The notes beneath the pieces were generated by a model. The model did no database searches. It was not told the origin of the DNA and saw only the letters and a list, made by a program, of their open reading frames with translations. Shown piece after piece: positions 28,605 through 38,177 of a stretch of DNA of 64,000 nt (positions within the stretch are counted from its first letter, which is position 1; every line of letters begins with the position of its first letter). The DNA lies in NCBI RefSeq assembly GCF_029395455.1, contig NZ_CP113916.1, positions 1,240,001 through 1,304,000 on the forward strand. Reading direction: 5' to 3'. The DNA comes from Lactobacillus sp. ESL0785. GTDB lineage: Bacteria > Bacillota > Bacilli > Lactobacillales > Lactobacillaceae. The position numbers and the translations under genes are program-made.

Positions 28605-29342
28605 TTATATTTGCCGCCAAGTTAGTTCACAAACGGCTCTAGAATTGCCTGCCTCATCTTCAATTAGATGAAATGACTTAATACCGTCCTCATTATCCTC
28701 TAACTGAACACAGGCAAACGGTTTTTGCCCATATGTTACTTCCTGATTAAATTTAATCTCAATTGTTTGTACTAAGTGCTGTTGCAAAAATTCTCGCGGT
28801 AAAGTATCAATAAACCAGCTAAAATAATGACCGTTCGTCATATGGTGATTAGTATCAAGGTCATCATAGCGAACACGATACTGCTGCTTGGTTTGATATT
28901 CTTTTTGTGGCCGCAAACGAGGGAAACGTGGTAATTTTTTAAGTAGTGGTATCCCTAGTTCGGTCATCATTTTTTCATCAGTAGCTACCATTTTACGCTT
29001 TTTCAAATCAAACAGTACCCATTCACTCTTAACCTTAATTAGTTCGTTACCTTGATTATCGCTAAAAGTAAAATCACGATATTCCAAAAAACGATTATAA
29101 CCAACAGCATTTGTTGTCACTGTTATCTGATCATTAGGCTGCGGCAAATTTGTCACCTCAATATGATATTGGGTAACCACCCAGCCCAAACCACGTGCAG
29201 TCAAGGCATTAGTACTCGCATCTCCCTTGCTAAGTTGATGTTCTGATACACTCATCATCAAATCAACCATTGCTGGCAATTTCAAATGTTGGTTTTCATC
29301 ACATTCATAAAATTCAATGTGCTTTTGTTCACTATACTTCAT
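28605..29342 (-). CDS. Acyl-ACP thioesterase
   Basis: A 245-residue double hot-dog protein of the plant/bacterial acyl-ACP thioesterase family (PF01643), which releases fatty acids from acyl carrier protein. Recognisable are the N-terminal FYECDENQHLKLPAMVDLMM, GWVVTQYHIEV and the second-domain motif DDLDTNHHMTNGHYFSWF. It follows rsmI by 11 bp on the same strand. In lactobacilli it likely tunes membrane fatty acids. Confidence 0.9.
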   Translation of the reverse strand: MKYSEQKHIEFYECDENQHLKLPAMVDLMMSVSEHQLSKGDASTNALTARGLGWVVTQYHIEVTNLPQPNDQITVTTNAVGYNRFLEYRDFTFSDNQGNELIKVKSEWVLFDLKKRKMVATDEKMMTELGIPLLKKLPRFPRLRPQKEYQTKQQYRVRYDDLDTNHHMTNGHYFSWFIDTLPREFLQQHLVQTIEIKFNQEVTYGQKPFACVQLEDNEDGIKSFHLIEDEAGNSRAVCELTWRQI

Positions 29343-29353
29343 TTAATGCCCTC

Positions 29354-30208
29354 CTATTTTTGATGGTACTGATCATAAAGTTCATTTTTAGACACATTAT
29401 TATTTTTAGCCACTTCCTTAATTGCCGACTTTTTAGTTTCGCCTTTAGCAACTAGCTCATCAACTAGCTTAATCAGCTCTGGCCAAGTTAATTGCTTCGG
29501 TGTTGCTGTACTTGGTGACACCAACATTACGAATTCACCTCGAGGTGTATTCACAGTAAAATAATCAAATAATTCACTAACTGTTCCCCGAATAAATTCT
29601 TCGTGAATTTTAGTTAATTCTCGTGCGGCAACAATTTGCCTATCTGCTGCCAAAACTGTACTCATATTTTTTAAGGTTTTAACCAATCTATGCGGTGCTT
29701 CATAAAAAATCGACGTTGCATGAGCAATATTCATCTGTTCAAAGTACGGCTTCTGTTCACTTACCTTGCGCGGTAAAAAACCATAGTAAGTAAATGGTTG
29801 CGCATCAAACCCCGATGCAATCAAAGCCGTTGTAAACGCCGATGGTCCCGGAAGTGGCACAACTGGAATATCATGTTTAATGCACTCCTGCACTAAAATA
29901 TAACCTGGATCAGAAATCACAGGCATCCCCGCATCACTGATTTCAGCAATTACAGCCCCCTCCTGCATCAATTTTACTAATTCAGGTGCGCGCTCTTTAG
30001 AATTATATTTATGAAAAGACAGCATCCGATTATGAACACCAATTTTTTCTAATAAAATCCCACTGGTACGTGTATCTTCAGCTGCAATATAGTCTGCATT
30101 AGTTAAAATCTTCTGTGCCCGAATTGTAATATCTTCTAAATTACCAATCGGTGTTGGTACTAAATAAAGCTTGCCCTGATCTTGAGCATAACTACTTTGC
30201 CGCTGCAT
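29354..30208 (-). CDS. rsmI: 16S rRNA (cytidine(1402)-2'-O)-methyltransferase RsmI
   Basis: The 284-residue tetrapyrrole-methylase-fold enzyme methylates the ribose of C1402 in the ribosomal decoding site. Visible motifs: LYLVPTPIGNLEDITIRA, ISDAGMPVISDPG and the S-adenosylmethionine loop PLPGPSAF. It follows yabA by 12 bp in the dnaX-region gene order tmk-darA-holB-yabA-rsmI that is standard in Firmicutes. Confidence 0.97.
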   Translation of the reverse strand: MQRQSSYAQDQGKLYLVPTPIGNLEDITIRAQKILTNADYIAAEDTRTSGILLEKIGVHNRMLSFHKYNSKERAPELVKLMQEGAVIAEISDAGMPVISDPGYILVQECIKHDIPVVPLPGPSAFTTALIASGFDAQPFTYYGFLPRKVSEQKPYFEQMNIAHATSIFYEAPHRLVKTLKNMSTVLAADRQIVAARELTKIHEEFIRGTVSELFDYFTVNTPRGEFVMLVSPSTATPKQLTWPELIKLVDELVAKGETKKSAIKEVAKNNNVSKNELYDQYHQK

Positions 30209-30220
30209 ATTATCCGTCCT

Positions 30221-30565
30221 TTAATGTACTTTCTTTTTTTCACCAAAATTATCAAGAATGTCTAAGCAAAACATGCAATCTGAACTTGGGTCACGGTGCG
30301 ATCCATAATACATATTACAAATGTGATAACCCGAATTATATATTTGCCGCAGTGATTCAAGCCCACTCTGCGTCTTAATCGCACTATTATGCGTATTTGC
30401 ACTCGTCATCTTATCCATTTTTTCACGTAATAACTGATTTTCAACTTTAAGCTCGGTATTTTCTTTTAATGTATCTAAGATATCATTTTCCAGGCTTTCA
30501 ATTGTCTTAGTCATTTTAACCATTGAATCATGGAGCTGTTGTAATTTTGAATATGAATCCACCAT
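30221..30565 (-). CDS. yabA: Replication initiation control protein YabA
   Basis: YabA (114 residues) is a tetrameric regulator that binds DnaA and the DnaN clamp to limit over-initiation. It has an N-terminal coiled coil (about 1-60) and a C-terminal zinc module HICN...DCMFCLDIL. The ATG at 30565 is chosen: AGGTGG lies 4 bases before it and the ORF start 7 codons upstream lacks a site and overlaps holB. It is part of the holB-yabA-rsmI unit. Confidence 0.93.
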   Translation of the reverse strand: MVDSYSKLQQLHDSMVKMTKTIESLENDILDTLKENTELKVENQLLREKMDKMTSANTHNSAIKTQSGLESLRQIYNSGYHICNMYYGSHRDPSSDCMFCLDILDNFGEKKKVH

Positions 30566-30573
30566 CAAACCAC

Positions 30574-31434
30574 CTACCGTTTCCATTGCAGAGCAAGATA
30601 ATCCAATAAATTGCGAAAACTAACATTGCTAAACCGCATTTTGTCAATTTGCACTAAATCTTTCAGCATCTTAGCTCCAACTACCTGATTATCATTGCTT
30701 AATTCTGCTTGCGCTTTCATTTTTAATAATAATAAAACATAATTCTGACTTACCTTGCTCTTAGCTAATTCTGCCAACTTATGCGCACTAACTACTGCTA
30801 AGGAATTATCTTCCAGCATTTCTTGATAAAAATATTTAACCAATTGGTCTAAATTACGCGTATCATTTAGCTCTGCTATTTCATCATTAGTAAAGCCATT
30901 TTGAATTAACAGGGACGTCTTGTCATCAACTTGCTCAGCGTTGTTAAAATTAATAATTTGCGTTCTTGAACGAACTGTCGGCAAAATTTGATCTGCATTA
31001 TTGGTAATTAAAACCGTCACTACCGGAGCAACTGGTTCCTCTAATAAGTTGAGCAAAGCATTAGCTGCAGATAAAGTTAGTTTTTGTGCCTCATTAATAA
31101 TGAAAAACCGACAACTGCTTTGCACTGGGCTCTTAGCTAGTTCTTCTTTTAGCGGTCGAATTTGATCAATGCCCAAGCTTTGCTTACCCTCTGTTGTCAC
31201 AAGTAAAACATCGGGATGATTACCCGAGATAATTTGCCGGCAATTTTGACATGTGCCATCAGGACGTTTTTCACCTGTACAATTAAATAAGCAAGCAAGC
31301 CAATAAGCAGTATTCACTGCTTGTTCCTCATCACCAGCAACAAACAAATAACTATGTGCCAATTGTTTGCGCGTAAATGCCCGCGCTAAAAAGGCTGCTT
31401 CTTTAGCGCCCTTTTTTGTAATATCGATTGTCAT
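30574..31434 (-). CDS. holB: DNA polymerase III delta' subunit
   Basis: This 286-residue clamp-loader subunit has the AAA+ fold with cysteines (CLFNC, CQNC) of the zinc module and the sensor-like SRTQ after RTQI. Its degenerate ATP site is usual for delta'. The ATG overlaps the darA stop by one base (TAATG), showing translational coupling. The neighbouring tmk and yabA are the usual partners. Confidence 0.93.
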   Translation of the reverse strand: MTIDITKKGAKEAAFLARAFTRKQLAHSYLFVAGDEEQAVNTAYWLACLFNCTGEKRPDGTCQNCRQIISGNHPDVLLVTTEGKQSLGIDQIRPLKEELAKSPVQSSCRFFIINEAQKLTLSAANALLNLLEEPVAPVVTVLITNNADQILPTVRSRTQIINFNNAEQVDDKTSLLIQNGFTNDEIAELNDTRNLDQLVKYFYQEMLEDNSLAVVSAHKLAELAKSKVSQNYVLLLLKMKAQAELSNDNQVVGAKMLKDLVQIDKMRFSNVSFRNLLDYLALQWKR

Positions 31435-31757
31435 TAAAATTGCTTAAACTCTTCCACAGGCAACACAAAGCAAGTTGCGCCACCAACCGTAATCTTAATG
31501 GGTTGGCTACTTATATCAAAACCGGTCATAACCATATTCGGATTCATATATTCCTCACGTGATTTGGATTCTGTCTTAATCAGCCGCAATACTTCCTGCA
31601 CATGTTCATTATCGATTCCGACAATAAAGGTAGTGTTGCCTTGACTAAGAAAGCCACCGGTTGTCGCCAACTTAGTTGCCCGAATATTTTCCCGAATAAA
31701 GGCGTGCTGTAACCGACTAGCATCCTCTCTTTGAACAATTGCAATTATTAACTTCAT
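31434..31757 (-). CDS. darA: Cyclic di-AMP receptor DarA/PstA (PII-like)
   Basis: The 107-residue trimeric PII-like protein binds c-di-AMP. The start MKLIIAIVQREDASRL, the TTGGFL loop and the GGATCFVLPVE C-terminus are diagnostic of the YaaQ/DUF970 family. It lies 5 bp after tmk and is coupled to holB, the conserved tmk-darA-holB order. Its downstream target is still not well defined in any species. Confidence 0.95.
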   Translation of the reverse strand: MKLIIAIVQREDASRLQHAFIRENIRATKLATTGGFLSQGNTTFIVGIDNEHVQEVLRLIKTESKSREEYMNPNMVMTGFDISSQPIKITVGGATCFVLPVEEFKQF

Positions 31758-31762
31758 CTAAA

Positions 31763-32410
31763 TCAGTCCTTTAGCAATTCTGGTGGTAAATGGTTTGCGA
31801 TAATTTTAACACAATCGGCAACAACCTGATCAAGCGAACGTTCAGCATCAACCACCTGAATTCGCTCATGATCTTGCTCATTAACCTGCTGGTAACCTTG
31901 ATAAACTCGTTGATGAAAAGTTAATTTTTCTTGTTCTAAGCGATCCTCTTGACCAGAGCGATCTTTAGCAATTCTAGCGAGGCCAACTTCTGGTCGCACA
32001 TCTAAAAAGAGCGTCAAATCAGGGGCAATACCACTAGTGGCAAAATCATTAATCTGTTTAACCGCCGCAATTCCTAAATTACGACCCATGCCTTGATAAG
32101 CTAATGAACTATCAACAAACCGATCAGAAAAAACAACCTTGCCAGCTGCCAACGCCGGAATAATCGTTTCCGCCATATGTTGACTTCTAGAAGCGGCATA
32201 AAGCAACGCTTCAGTTTTAGCTGTCAACTTGTCATTTTTTGGATCCAAAATAAACTGGCGAATCTGCTCCGCAATTTTTGAGCCACCAGGTTCGCGCGTC
32301 ACAAGATATTGTGTTGCTAATTTTGGTGCGATTTTAGCAGCAACCTGCGCAATAACTGTGCTTTTACCGGCCCCATCAGGACCTTCAAAACTAATGAAGT
32401 AACTTCCCAT
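31763..32410 (-). CDS. tmk: Thymidylate kinase
   Basis: Tmk (215 residues) phosphorylates dTMP to dTDP. The P-loop [10 protein letters not shown] (about residues 8-17), the DR(F/Y) motif [13 protein letters not shown] and the LID region with DRSGQEDR are present. The start ATG 32410 is set by AAGGAG 7-8 bases upstream; the frame is open 70 codons further but that part crosses the terminator at 32489 and is not coding. It is the first gene of the tmk-darA-holB-yabA-rsmI unit. Confidence 0.96.
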   Translation of the reverse strand: MGSYFISFEGPDGAGKSTVIAQVAAKIAPKLATQYLVTREPGGSKIAEQIRQFILDPKNDKLTAKTEALLYAASRSQHMAETIIPALAAGKVVFSDRFVDSSLAYQGMGRNLGIAAVKQINDFATSGIAPDLTLFLDVRPEVGLARIAKDRSGQEDRLEQEKLTFHQRVYQGYQQVNEQDHERIQVVDAERSLDQVVADCVKIIANHLPPELLKD

Positions 32411-32488
32411 AAAAACTCTCCTTACTTCTATTCTACAGAAGTTATCGTTACCTGAACACCCCCAGCACTTTTTTATTTTAGTAAAAAT

Positions 32489-32515
32489 AAAAAAGCCTAC
32501 AACCGTAAGCTTTTT
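32489..32515. terminator. Terminator between yaaL and tmk
   Basis: AAAAAGC, a mismatch and TAC pair with GTA, a mismatch and GCTTTTT around AACC. It overlaps the yaaL stop codon and ends the dnaX-ybaB-recR-yaaL transcript. Confidence 0.8.
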
Positions 32516-32744
32516 ATTCAGAAATTGCATTAGTATAACCACTAAATCTTGTATGTCGATGACGCGCTTCATTATATAAGAATGAATATTTAGCCTGCAA
32601 AATTTTACTGGCAATAACATTATCTTCCGACATATCTAAGGTTGTCGGATCCAAACTCTTTTGTACTGCAATCTCATCCTGTAATTTTTCAATAACAGTG
32701 ACTAACATGTCATCGCCCATTTGCTTAACTTTATTCCGTGCCAT
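32514..32744 (-). CDS. yaaL: YaaL/DUF2508 family small protein
   Basis: A 76-residue soluble protein of unknown function found next to recR across Firmicutes. The central pattern [20 protein letters not shown] is typical of DUF2508. Its ATG overlaps the recR stop by one base (TAATG). Nothing is known of its biochemical role; linkage to recR suggests only co-expression. Confidence 0.85.
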   Translation of the reverse strand: MARNKVKQMGDDMLVTVIEKLQDEIAVQKSLDPTTLDMSEDNVIASKILQAKYSFLYNEARHRHTRFSGYTNAISE

Positions 32745-33343
32745 TAGATCGATGTTCTCCCTTGCACTGCCCGTTTTAAGGTAATCGAATTTGCATACTC
32801 AATATCGCTGCCAACCGCCAGACCTGCAGCTAAGCGCGTTACTTTGATACCAGCTGGTTTAATCAACTTACTGATATACATTGCCGTTGATTCACCTTCA
32901 GGCGTTGAGTTTAAGGCTAAAATTACTTCTTTAACACTATCCTGCTTCTGCAAGCGGACAATCAAAGACTTAATATTAATCTCTTCTGGCCCAATACCAT
33001 CCATCGGTGACAAAACCCCGTGTAAAACATGGTACAAGCCAGAATACTCGCCCATTTCTTCAAATGCCATAACATCTTTAGGCTGTTCAACCACCATGAT
33101 TGTCGATTGGTCACGTTCAGAATTCGTACACACAATACACGGATCTTGCTCAGTAATGTTACCGCAAATTGAACAACGATGCAGTTTTTCCTTAACTTCT
33201 TTAAGCGCTGCACCAAAATCATAAACATCATCATCCGGCATGTCCAATGTATAAAAAGCAAGGCGGGTCGCTGTTTTTTCACCAATTCCCGGTAATTTCA
33301 TATAGGATTCAATTAAATGCGCAATTGGTGCTGGATACTGCAA
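32744..33343 (-). CDS. recR: Recombination protein RecR
   Basis: RecR (199 residues) forms a DNA clamp with RecO to load RecA at gaps. The helix-hairpin-helix start ([15 protein letters not shown]), the zinc finger CSIC...CIVC and the TOPRIM domain ([19 protein letters not shown]) are all visible. The start is a TTG at 33343 right after the ybaB TAA. Standard dnaX-ybaB-recR operon. Confidence 0.97.
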   Translation of the reverse strand: MQYPAPIAHLIESYMKLPGIGEKTATRLAFYTLDMPDDDVYDFGAALKEVKEKLHRCSICGNITEQDPCIVCTNSERDQSTIMVVEQPKDVMAFEEMGEYSGLYHVLHGVLSPMDGIGPEEINIKSLIVRLQKQDSVKEVILALNSTPEGESTAMYISKLIKPAGIKVTRLAAGLAVGSDIEYANSITLKRAVQGRTSI

Positions 33344-33682
33344 TTAAATCATACCCTTCGTATATTTTCCTAAACTTGCCTGTGTTGCCTGATCAATCTC
33401 TGCTAAGCCCTTATTTACAGCATCAATAATTAAATCTTGCAGCATATCTGGATCATCTGGATCAATTGCTTCCTTATTAATTGTCAAATCTTTTAACTTA
33501 CGATCACCGCTAAAAGTTGCAACTACCAAGTCATCAGCGGATTTACCCACAAATTCCTGCATGGTAATATTTTGCTGCTCTTGCATCATCTGTTCCTGCA
33601 TCTTTTTAGCTTGTTTCATCATTTGCTGCATGTTCATTCCACCCATGCCGCCCATTGCACCAAAATTAGGTTTTCTACTCAT
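33344..33682 (-). CDS. YbaB/EbfC nucleoid-associated protein
   Basis: A 112-residue dimeric DNA-binding protein with the usual Met/Gly-rich N-terminus (GGMGGMNMQQMMKQAKKMQ) and the conserved DLVVATFSG and TINKEAIDPDDPDML segments. It lies between dnaX and recR as in most bacteria. Its precise role is unclear. Confidence 0.95.
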   Translation of the reverse strand: MSRKPNFGAMGGMGGMNMQQMMKQAKKMQEQMMQEQQNITMQEFVGKSADDLVVATFSGDRKLKDLTINKEAIDPDDPDMLQDLIIDAVNKGLAEIDQATQASLGKYTKGMI

Positions 33683-33693
33683 TGTTTTCTCCT

Positions 33694-35490
33694 TTAATCT
33701 TTAATATTGACTGCATCACCAAATAAATCTTTGGCCTTCGTCACAACTTCATTATTTTCTTCAGTTGCAAGTGGTTCTTTGGCAACTGTGCTTTGCTTTT
33801 TAACCAGTTCTTTACCATGTGTCTTAATAAAATCTTGTCGTACTTTAAGCCAATCCTCATCCGGCACTAGCACAATCTCATAATCATGCTGCGTAAATTT
33901 TGCAATTTCACCTGTCAGCTTGGTCAAAAGGTCATCATCTGAACTAGCTTTTTCAAACCATAAGGTATATTTGCACTTCATCACTACTTGATCAGGACTT
34001 GCTGCCACAGGTTCCAACACGTCAAGCAATGCTCGCTGTGAAACCGCCAAGACTGATTGTAAATCCGGCCAAACATCCTTAATTGCCTGCAAATCTTTTT
34101 TAGTTGCATTTTCAAGTACATGATAGACTTGCTGACGGTTTTGTTCATTAGCACGAGCAGTATTCTTTGCTGCTTTCTTTTTCTTAGGTTTAGCTGGAGC
34201 CGCATGCTGCACCTTAGACTGCGGCTTAGAACTAGGACTGTCAATATGATAAATTTGGTCACTATTATAGTTAGCTGGCATTTGCGCTAACTTAGAAAAC
34301 TGTTCGGTTAAATCAACGACCTGCTTCTTCAAAGCTGTAATTTCAGCCTGCAGATCTGTCCCACCATCATTAGCCTTATTAGCTGGTGCGCCAACTGTTG
34401 CAGCCGCTTGGGGCAGCACATCATTTGTACTAGCAACTAAGAAAACTTCCAACGGAATCTGCTGCTGATTGGTGTAACGCAAATCATTTAGTGCGGTATT
34501 AGCTGCCGCAATTAAATGAAAATAACGTTGGGCTGGAACATTCGCAATCTTTTTAATAAAATCACTACTTAAAAAGTTACTCTGATTAACACCATCAGCT
34601 TTAACAATCATTAAAGCATTAGTTGCCATATCAATCAGCTCATCTAAGATATTCTTAGAACTAGCACCATTTTGTAATTCTGTCTGTGCTAAAGTCAATG
34701 CCTTACTGGCATCCCGCTCTAAAAGCGCCAGCAAAATCGCTTCAATCTTTTCTTTAGCAGCAAAACCCGTAATTTGTAACGCATCCTCATAATTGACGGT
34801 TTCTTTTTCATAACTAAGCAATTGATCCAAAATACTGAGTGCATCCCGCATCCCGCCATCAGCTACTTGGGCAATTACTGCTAATGCCTTATCATCATAC
34901 TTAATTTGCTCTTGATCCAGAATATACTTCATTCGCTGTTCAAGGTCTACTTGAGCAATGCGCTTAAAATTATAGCGTTGCGTCCGCGAAATAATTGTTG
35001 CTGGTACCTTCTGTAATTCCGTTGTTGCCAAAATAAAGACAACATGTTCTGGCGGCTCTTCCAAGGTTTTTAGTAAAGCATTGAAAGCACCCATTGATAA
35101 CATATGGACTTCGTCAATAATATAAACCTTGTATTTGCCCTGTGTCGGCGCATATTTAACCTTGTCCCGAATCTCGCGTATTTCATCAACACCGTTATTA
35201 GAAGCGGCATCAATTTCCATGATATCAGGCATTACTCCTTTATCGGCAGCTAAACAATTAGCGCACTCATTGCAAGGTTCACCATCTTGCAGGTTAGTAC
35301 AATTCAAGGCCTTCGCAAAAATTTTGGCACACGAAGTCTTACCGGTCCCGCGTGGACCAGCAAACAAAAAAGCATGCGAAACTGTGCCGCGCTTAATCGC
35401 ATTTTTCAAAGTATTCGTAATATCTTCTTGACCGACAACACTATCAAAGGTGCGTGGTCGCCATTTGCGGTATAACGCTTGATAAGCCAT
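33694..35490 (-). CDS. dnaX: DNA polymerase III subunits gamma/tau
   Basis: The 598-residue clamp-loader ATPase has Walker A GPRGTGKTS (45-53), zinc cysteines C64, C73, C76 and C79, Walker B IIDEVHML and sensor SRTQRY. The Lys/Ala-rich segment (about 405-435) links to a C-terminal tau domain. It follows the SRP RNA gene and leads the dnaX-ybaB-recR-yaaL unit. No programmed frameshift was searched for in detail; the Lys-rich region AAACCTAAGAAAAAG is not an obvious slip site. Confidence 0.97.
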   Translation of the reverse strand: MAYQALYRKWRPRTFDSVVGQEDITNTLKNAIKRGTVSHAFLFAGPRGTGKTSCAKIFAKALNCTNLQDGEPCNECANCLAADKGVMPDIMEIDAASNNGVDEIREIRDKVKYAPTQGKYKVYIIDEVHMLSMGAFNALLKTLEEPPEHVVFILATTELQKVPATIISRTQRYNFKRIAQVDLEQRMKYILDQEQIKYDDKALAVIAQVADGGMRDALSILDQLLSYEKETVNYEDALQITGFAAKEKIEAILLALLERDASKALTLAQTELQNGASSKNILDELIDMATNALMIVKADGVNQSNFLSSDFIKKIANVPAQRYFHLIAAANTALNDLRYTNQQQIPLEVFLVASTNDVLPQAAATVGAPANKANDGGTDLQAEITALKKQVVDLTEQFSKLAQMPANYNSDQIYHIDSPSSKPQSKVQHAAPAKPKKKKAAKNTARANEQNRQQVYHVLENATKKDLQAIKDVWPDLQSVLAVSQRALLDVLEPVAASPDQVVMKCKYTLWFEKASSDDDLLTKLTGEIAKFTQHDYEIVLVPDEDWLKVRQDFIKTHGKELVKKQSTVAKEPLATEENNEVVTKAKDLFGDAVNIKD

Positions 35491-35504
35491 GATTATCTTT
35501 CTCT

Positions 35505-35543
35505 AGTAAAAAACTCTTAACTCTTCAGAAGAGTTAAGAGTTT
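35505..35543 (-). terminator. Strong terminator of the SRP RNA gene
   Basis: A perfect 15-bp stem (AAACTCTTAACTCTT and its complement) with a 3-base loop is followed on the minus strand by a T-run. It lies between the SRP RNA and dnaX. Confidence 0.9.
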
Positions 35544-35544
35544 A

Positions 35545-35635
35545 TCAATATCTAATAAAAGGCACATGCCTGAGCAACCTTAGTGCTGCTACCTTCCGGT
35601 CCTGACACGCTTCAGAGGTCAAACATTGCCCAATA
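35545..35635 (-). ncRNA. ffs: Signal recognition particle RNA, small bacterial type
   Basis: On the minus strand the apical loop GTCAGGACCGGAAGGTAGCAGC is conserved exactly (split here as GTCAGGACCGG and AAGGTAGCAGC): the GGAA tetraloop and the asymmetric Ffh-binding loop. The flanking GGCAATGTTTGA and TCAGGCATGTGCC arms pair with G-U pairs. A -10-like TATGAT lies just upstream (about 35639-35644). The ends are estimates. The tadA-ffs-dnaX order is typical of Firmicutes. Confidence 0.93.
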
Positions 35636-35667
35636 AATATCATACCGTATTTAGCTTATTTTTTCCA

Positions 35668-36165
35668 CTACTTTGCTGAATTTTTCGCTAATTTTTGCTG
35701 ACGGCGAATTTTACGAAAAAAATCTTTTAACATCTGACTAGCTTCTTCACGATACAAACCACGAATCACATGTGGATGATGATTAAATTTAGCAACTGCG
35801 AATAAGTCAACGACGCTACCAGCAGCCCCAGCTTTAGGATCAAGTGCACCATAAAAAACATTTTTAATCCGAGAATTAATAATCGCACCGGCACACATTG
35901 AACATGGTTCTAAGGTTACAAATAAGCTGCAGTCAATTAACCGCCAACTATGAAGTTCAGCACAGCCTTGTCTAATCGCCATCATTTCTGCGTGTTGCGT
36001 CCCGTCTTGATCTAATTCGCGCCGGTTATAACCCGTTCCAATCACTTGCCCTGCAGGATCAACTAAGACAGCGCCAATTGGCACTTCACCTAAGGAAGCA
36101 GCTTTTTTTGCTTGCACAAAGGCTAGTTGCATATACTTTTTCTTTTCTTCACTTGAAAACGTCAT
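35668..36165 (-). CDS. tadA: tRNA-specific adenosine deaminase TadA
   Basis: TadA (165 residues) deaminates A34 of tRNA-Arg(ACG) to inosine. The zinc site is H58 and the proton-shuttle E60 in HAE, with C88 and C91 in PCSMC. Its ATG overlaps the stop of the upstream methyltransferase (TAATG). Length and motifs are normal. Confidence 0.96.
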   Translation of the reverse strand: MTFSSEEKKKYMQLAFVQAKKAASLGEVPIGAVLVDPAGQVIGTGYNRRELDQDGTQHAEMMAIRQGCAELHSWRLIDCSLFVTLEPCSMCAGAIINSRIKNVFYGALDPKAGAAGSVVDLFAVAKFNHHPHVIRGLYREEASQMLKDFFRKIRRQQKLAKNSAK

Positions 36166-36785
36166 TAGTTCTTCACTGCCTGTAAAATGTAATAACCCTT
36201 GTCACGAGTTAAAATTGTACAATTGCCAAAAGTTGCCTTAAGTAATTTTCGTGCACTCGGTTCACCCTGCTTCTTTTGAATCACAACCAATAAAACGCCA
36301 CCGTTAACCAAATGCTCTTCAGCGCCTACTAAAATTCCAGAAACTACTTTTTTGCCAGCTCTAATCGGAGGATTAGTAACAATTAAGCCGAATTTCTTAG
36401 TTGCAGCAAGCGAACTATATCTATCTGATTGATAAATATGCACATTTTCAATTTGATTTAAGGCTGCATTTCTTCGTGCTAATTCTAACCCACGTTCATT
36501 AACATCAACTAAGTCGACTGTTTGCTGCGGCCAAAATTTTGCTGCAAATAACCCAATTGGGCCATACCCAGCACCAACGTCTAAAATATTTTCAGCTGGA
36601 AAAGAAATATCCACCATTTTCTTGATTAAAACGCCAGAACCGTAATCGACCCGCATTTTTGAAAAAACACCAGCATCTGTATTAAATTTTAAATCAACAC
36701 CGTTAACATGATAATCCACAACATGCTCATCATGATCAGCGGTCGGTTGCGCGGCAAAATACATTTCTTGTTTTTTGTTAGCCAT
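36165..36785 (-). CDS. Class I SAM-dependent methyltransferase (RsmC/YbxB-like)
   Basis: The 206-residue protein has the AdoMet motif ILDVGAGYGPIG and the catalytic NPPIRAG motif of small-domain rRNA guanine-N2 methyltransferases. YbxB-type proteins in Firmicutes occupy this place next to tadA. An rRNA guanine target is likely but not proven. Coupled to tadA by a TAATG overlap. Confidence 0.87.
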   Translation of the reverse strand: MANKKQEMYFAAQPTADHDEHVVDYHVNGVDLKFNTDAGVFSKMRVDYGSGVLIKKMVDISFPAENILDVGAGYGPIGLFAAKFWPQQTVDLVDVNERGLELARRNAALNQIENVHIYQSDRYSSLAATKKFGLIVTNPPIRAGKKVVSGILVGAEEHLVNGGVLLVVIQKKQGEPSARKLLKATFGNCTILTRDKGYYILQAVKN

Positions 36786-36823
36786 TATCTACTCATTTCT
36801 AAATTAATCGTTGTTAATATTAA

Positions 36824-37960
36824 TTAACCCTTTACAAAAGTATGCTTCTTAATTCGTTGCAAAATCTGATAGCCGACTTTCTTTTCAGAGGCAGCATTAT
36901 CATTAGTCTGATTCAAAAACATTACAATCCCATTCTGATTATTGGCAGTCAGTTGAACCCAAGTAGCATAGTGTGTGCCGTGCAAATTGCCGTAAGCAAC
37001 TTTTAACTTACCACCCTTTTTAATGTGCAGCCCTCCAGAATAGCCAGTCACCTTACTATCTAGGTGTGTTAAATAATGGTACTCATTAGTAGTTAAAATC
37101 TGACCATTAAGCAAACCATTTTGAATTTCATAATACTCTTTAGGCGTAGTAAATAAATTTCCGGCACCCAAAAGTTGTGAAGCAAAAGCTTTGGTTACTA
37201 AAACCGGATGCCGATAATTATAATCACCATTAGAGTAATAAGAAGAAGCAATCAACTTATTCTTAGGAATATTTGAAGAAACAAAAGTATTTTTTAAACC
37301 TAATTTGTTAACAATCCGTTCCTTCAAGTTAGCTTGATAAGACTTGCCAGTTTCTTTCCGAATAATGCCAGCCAGCAAAATATAATTCGTATTATTATAA
37401 TGATATGAATTAACCTCACCAGCAGCATAATTATTAGCATTATTAACAACCCAATTAACAGCTGCATTTTCAGAATAGGTATGATAACGCCAAATTTCTG
37501 TATTCGTTGCCTTAATACCAGAAGTATGGGTCAACAAGTTGCCTAATGAAATTTTCTTTGCATTCACTAACTTTGGATACCAACGTGAAATCTTGGTATT
37601 TTGGTCAAAGCTGCTACTAGTTCTTTTTTTCTGATTCATTATTTGCATAATCATGGCACCAGTAACCACTTTTTGTAAAGAACCAGTTGGATAAACAATT
37701 TGGGCATTGCCATTACCAATTTGAGCACCATACAAAGCATACCCATAACTAATTTGCTGCGGCTTGCCGTCTTGGACAACAACAACTGAGCCGCGAACAT
37801 GATACTTAGACATTGTTTTGCGAACGAATTTGCGCATTTCGGCTTTAGTCGCCGCCTGAACTATCTCAGGTTGAGCAGCCGGTATCATAGCTGAACCACC
37901 TAAAGTAAAGATTATTAGCGTTAAAATTATTTTCCAAAGTCGCTTTTTGATTATAATCAC
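36824..37960 (-). CDS. Exported serine hydrolase, beta-lactamase/class C PBP family
   Basis: This 378-residue protein has a signal or anchor helix (about 8-35) and the class C penicillin-binding fold: SLQK (S94-K97), YNN (Y188-N190) and a C-terminal HGT in place of KTG. Such lactobacillar proteins are putative D-stereospecific peptidases or esterases at the surface and are not resistance enzymes. It is the first of seven exported proteins in a row; its start lies 218 bp from the divergent secreted protein gene. Confidence 0.82.
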   Translation of the reverse strand: MIIIKKRLWKIILTLIIFTLGGSAMIPAAQPEIVQAATKAEMRKFVRKTMSKYHVRGSVVVVQDGKPQQISYGYALYGAQIGNGNAQIVYPTGSLQKVVTGAMIMQIMNQKKRTSSSFDQNTKISRWYPKLVNAKKISLGNLLTHTSGIKATNTEIWRYHTYSENAAVNWVVNNANNYAAGEVNSYHYNNTNYILLAGIIRKETGKSYQANLKERIVNKLGLKNTFVSSNIPKNKLIASSYYSNGDYNYRHPVLVTKAFASQLLGAGNLFTTPKEYYEIQNGLLNGQILTTNEYHYLTHLDSKVTGYSGGLHIKKGGKLKVAYGNLHGTHYATWVQLTANNQNGIVMFLNQTNDNAASEKKVGYQILQRIKKHTFVKG

Positions 37961-38177
37961 CTTTTCTTAAAAAATATTTTCAATCAAAAAATCCCATCAG
38001 CATATTTGTGATATCTATCTATTATAATTCAAAATAGATAAAGTTTATATCAAATACACTAGATCAACAAAAACAAATTCACGAAAATAATTCTTACTTT
38101 CTTAAACACAAGATTGCATCTTTTCATGATCCATATTAGGAATTATAATTAAGGTATATCAATAATAGGAGAATATT

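Noticed and set aside
33984..34262. Overlapping minus-strand frame in dnaX as a possible gamma frameshift product
   Set aside because: No slippery heptamer with a downstream stem was recognised, and the frame has no start signal.
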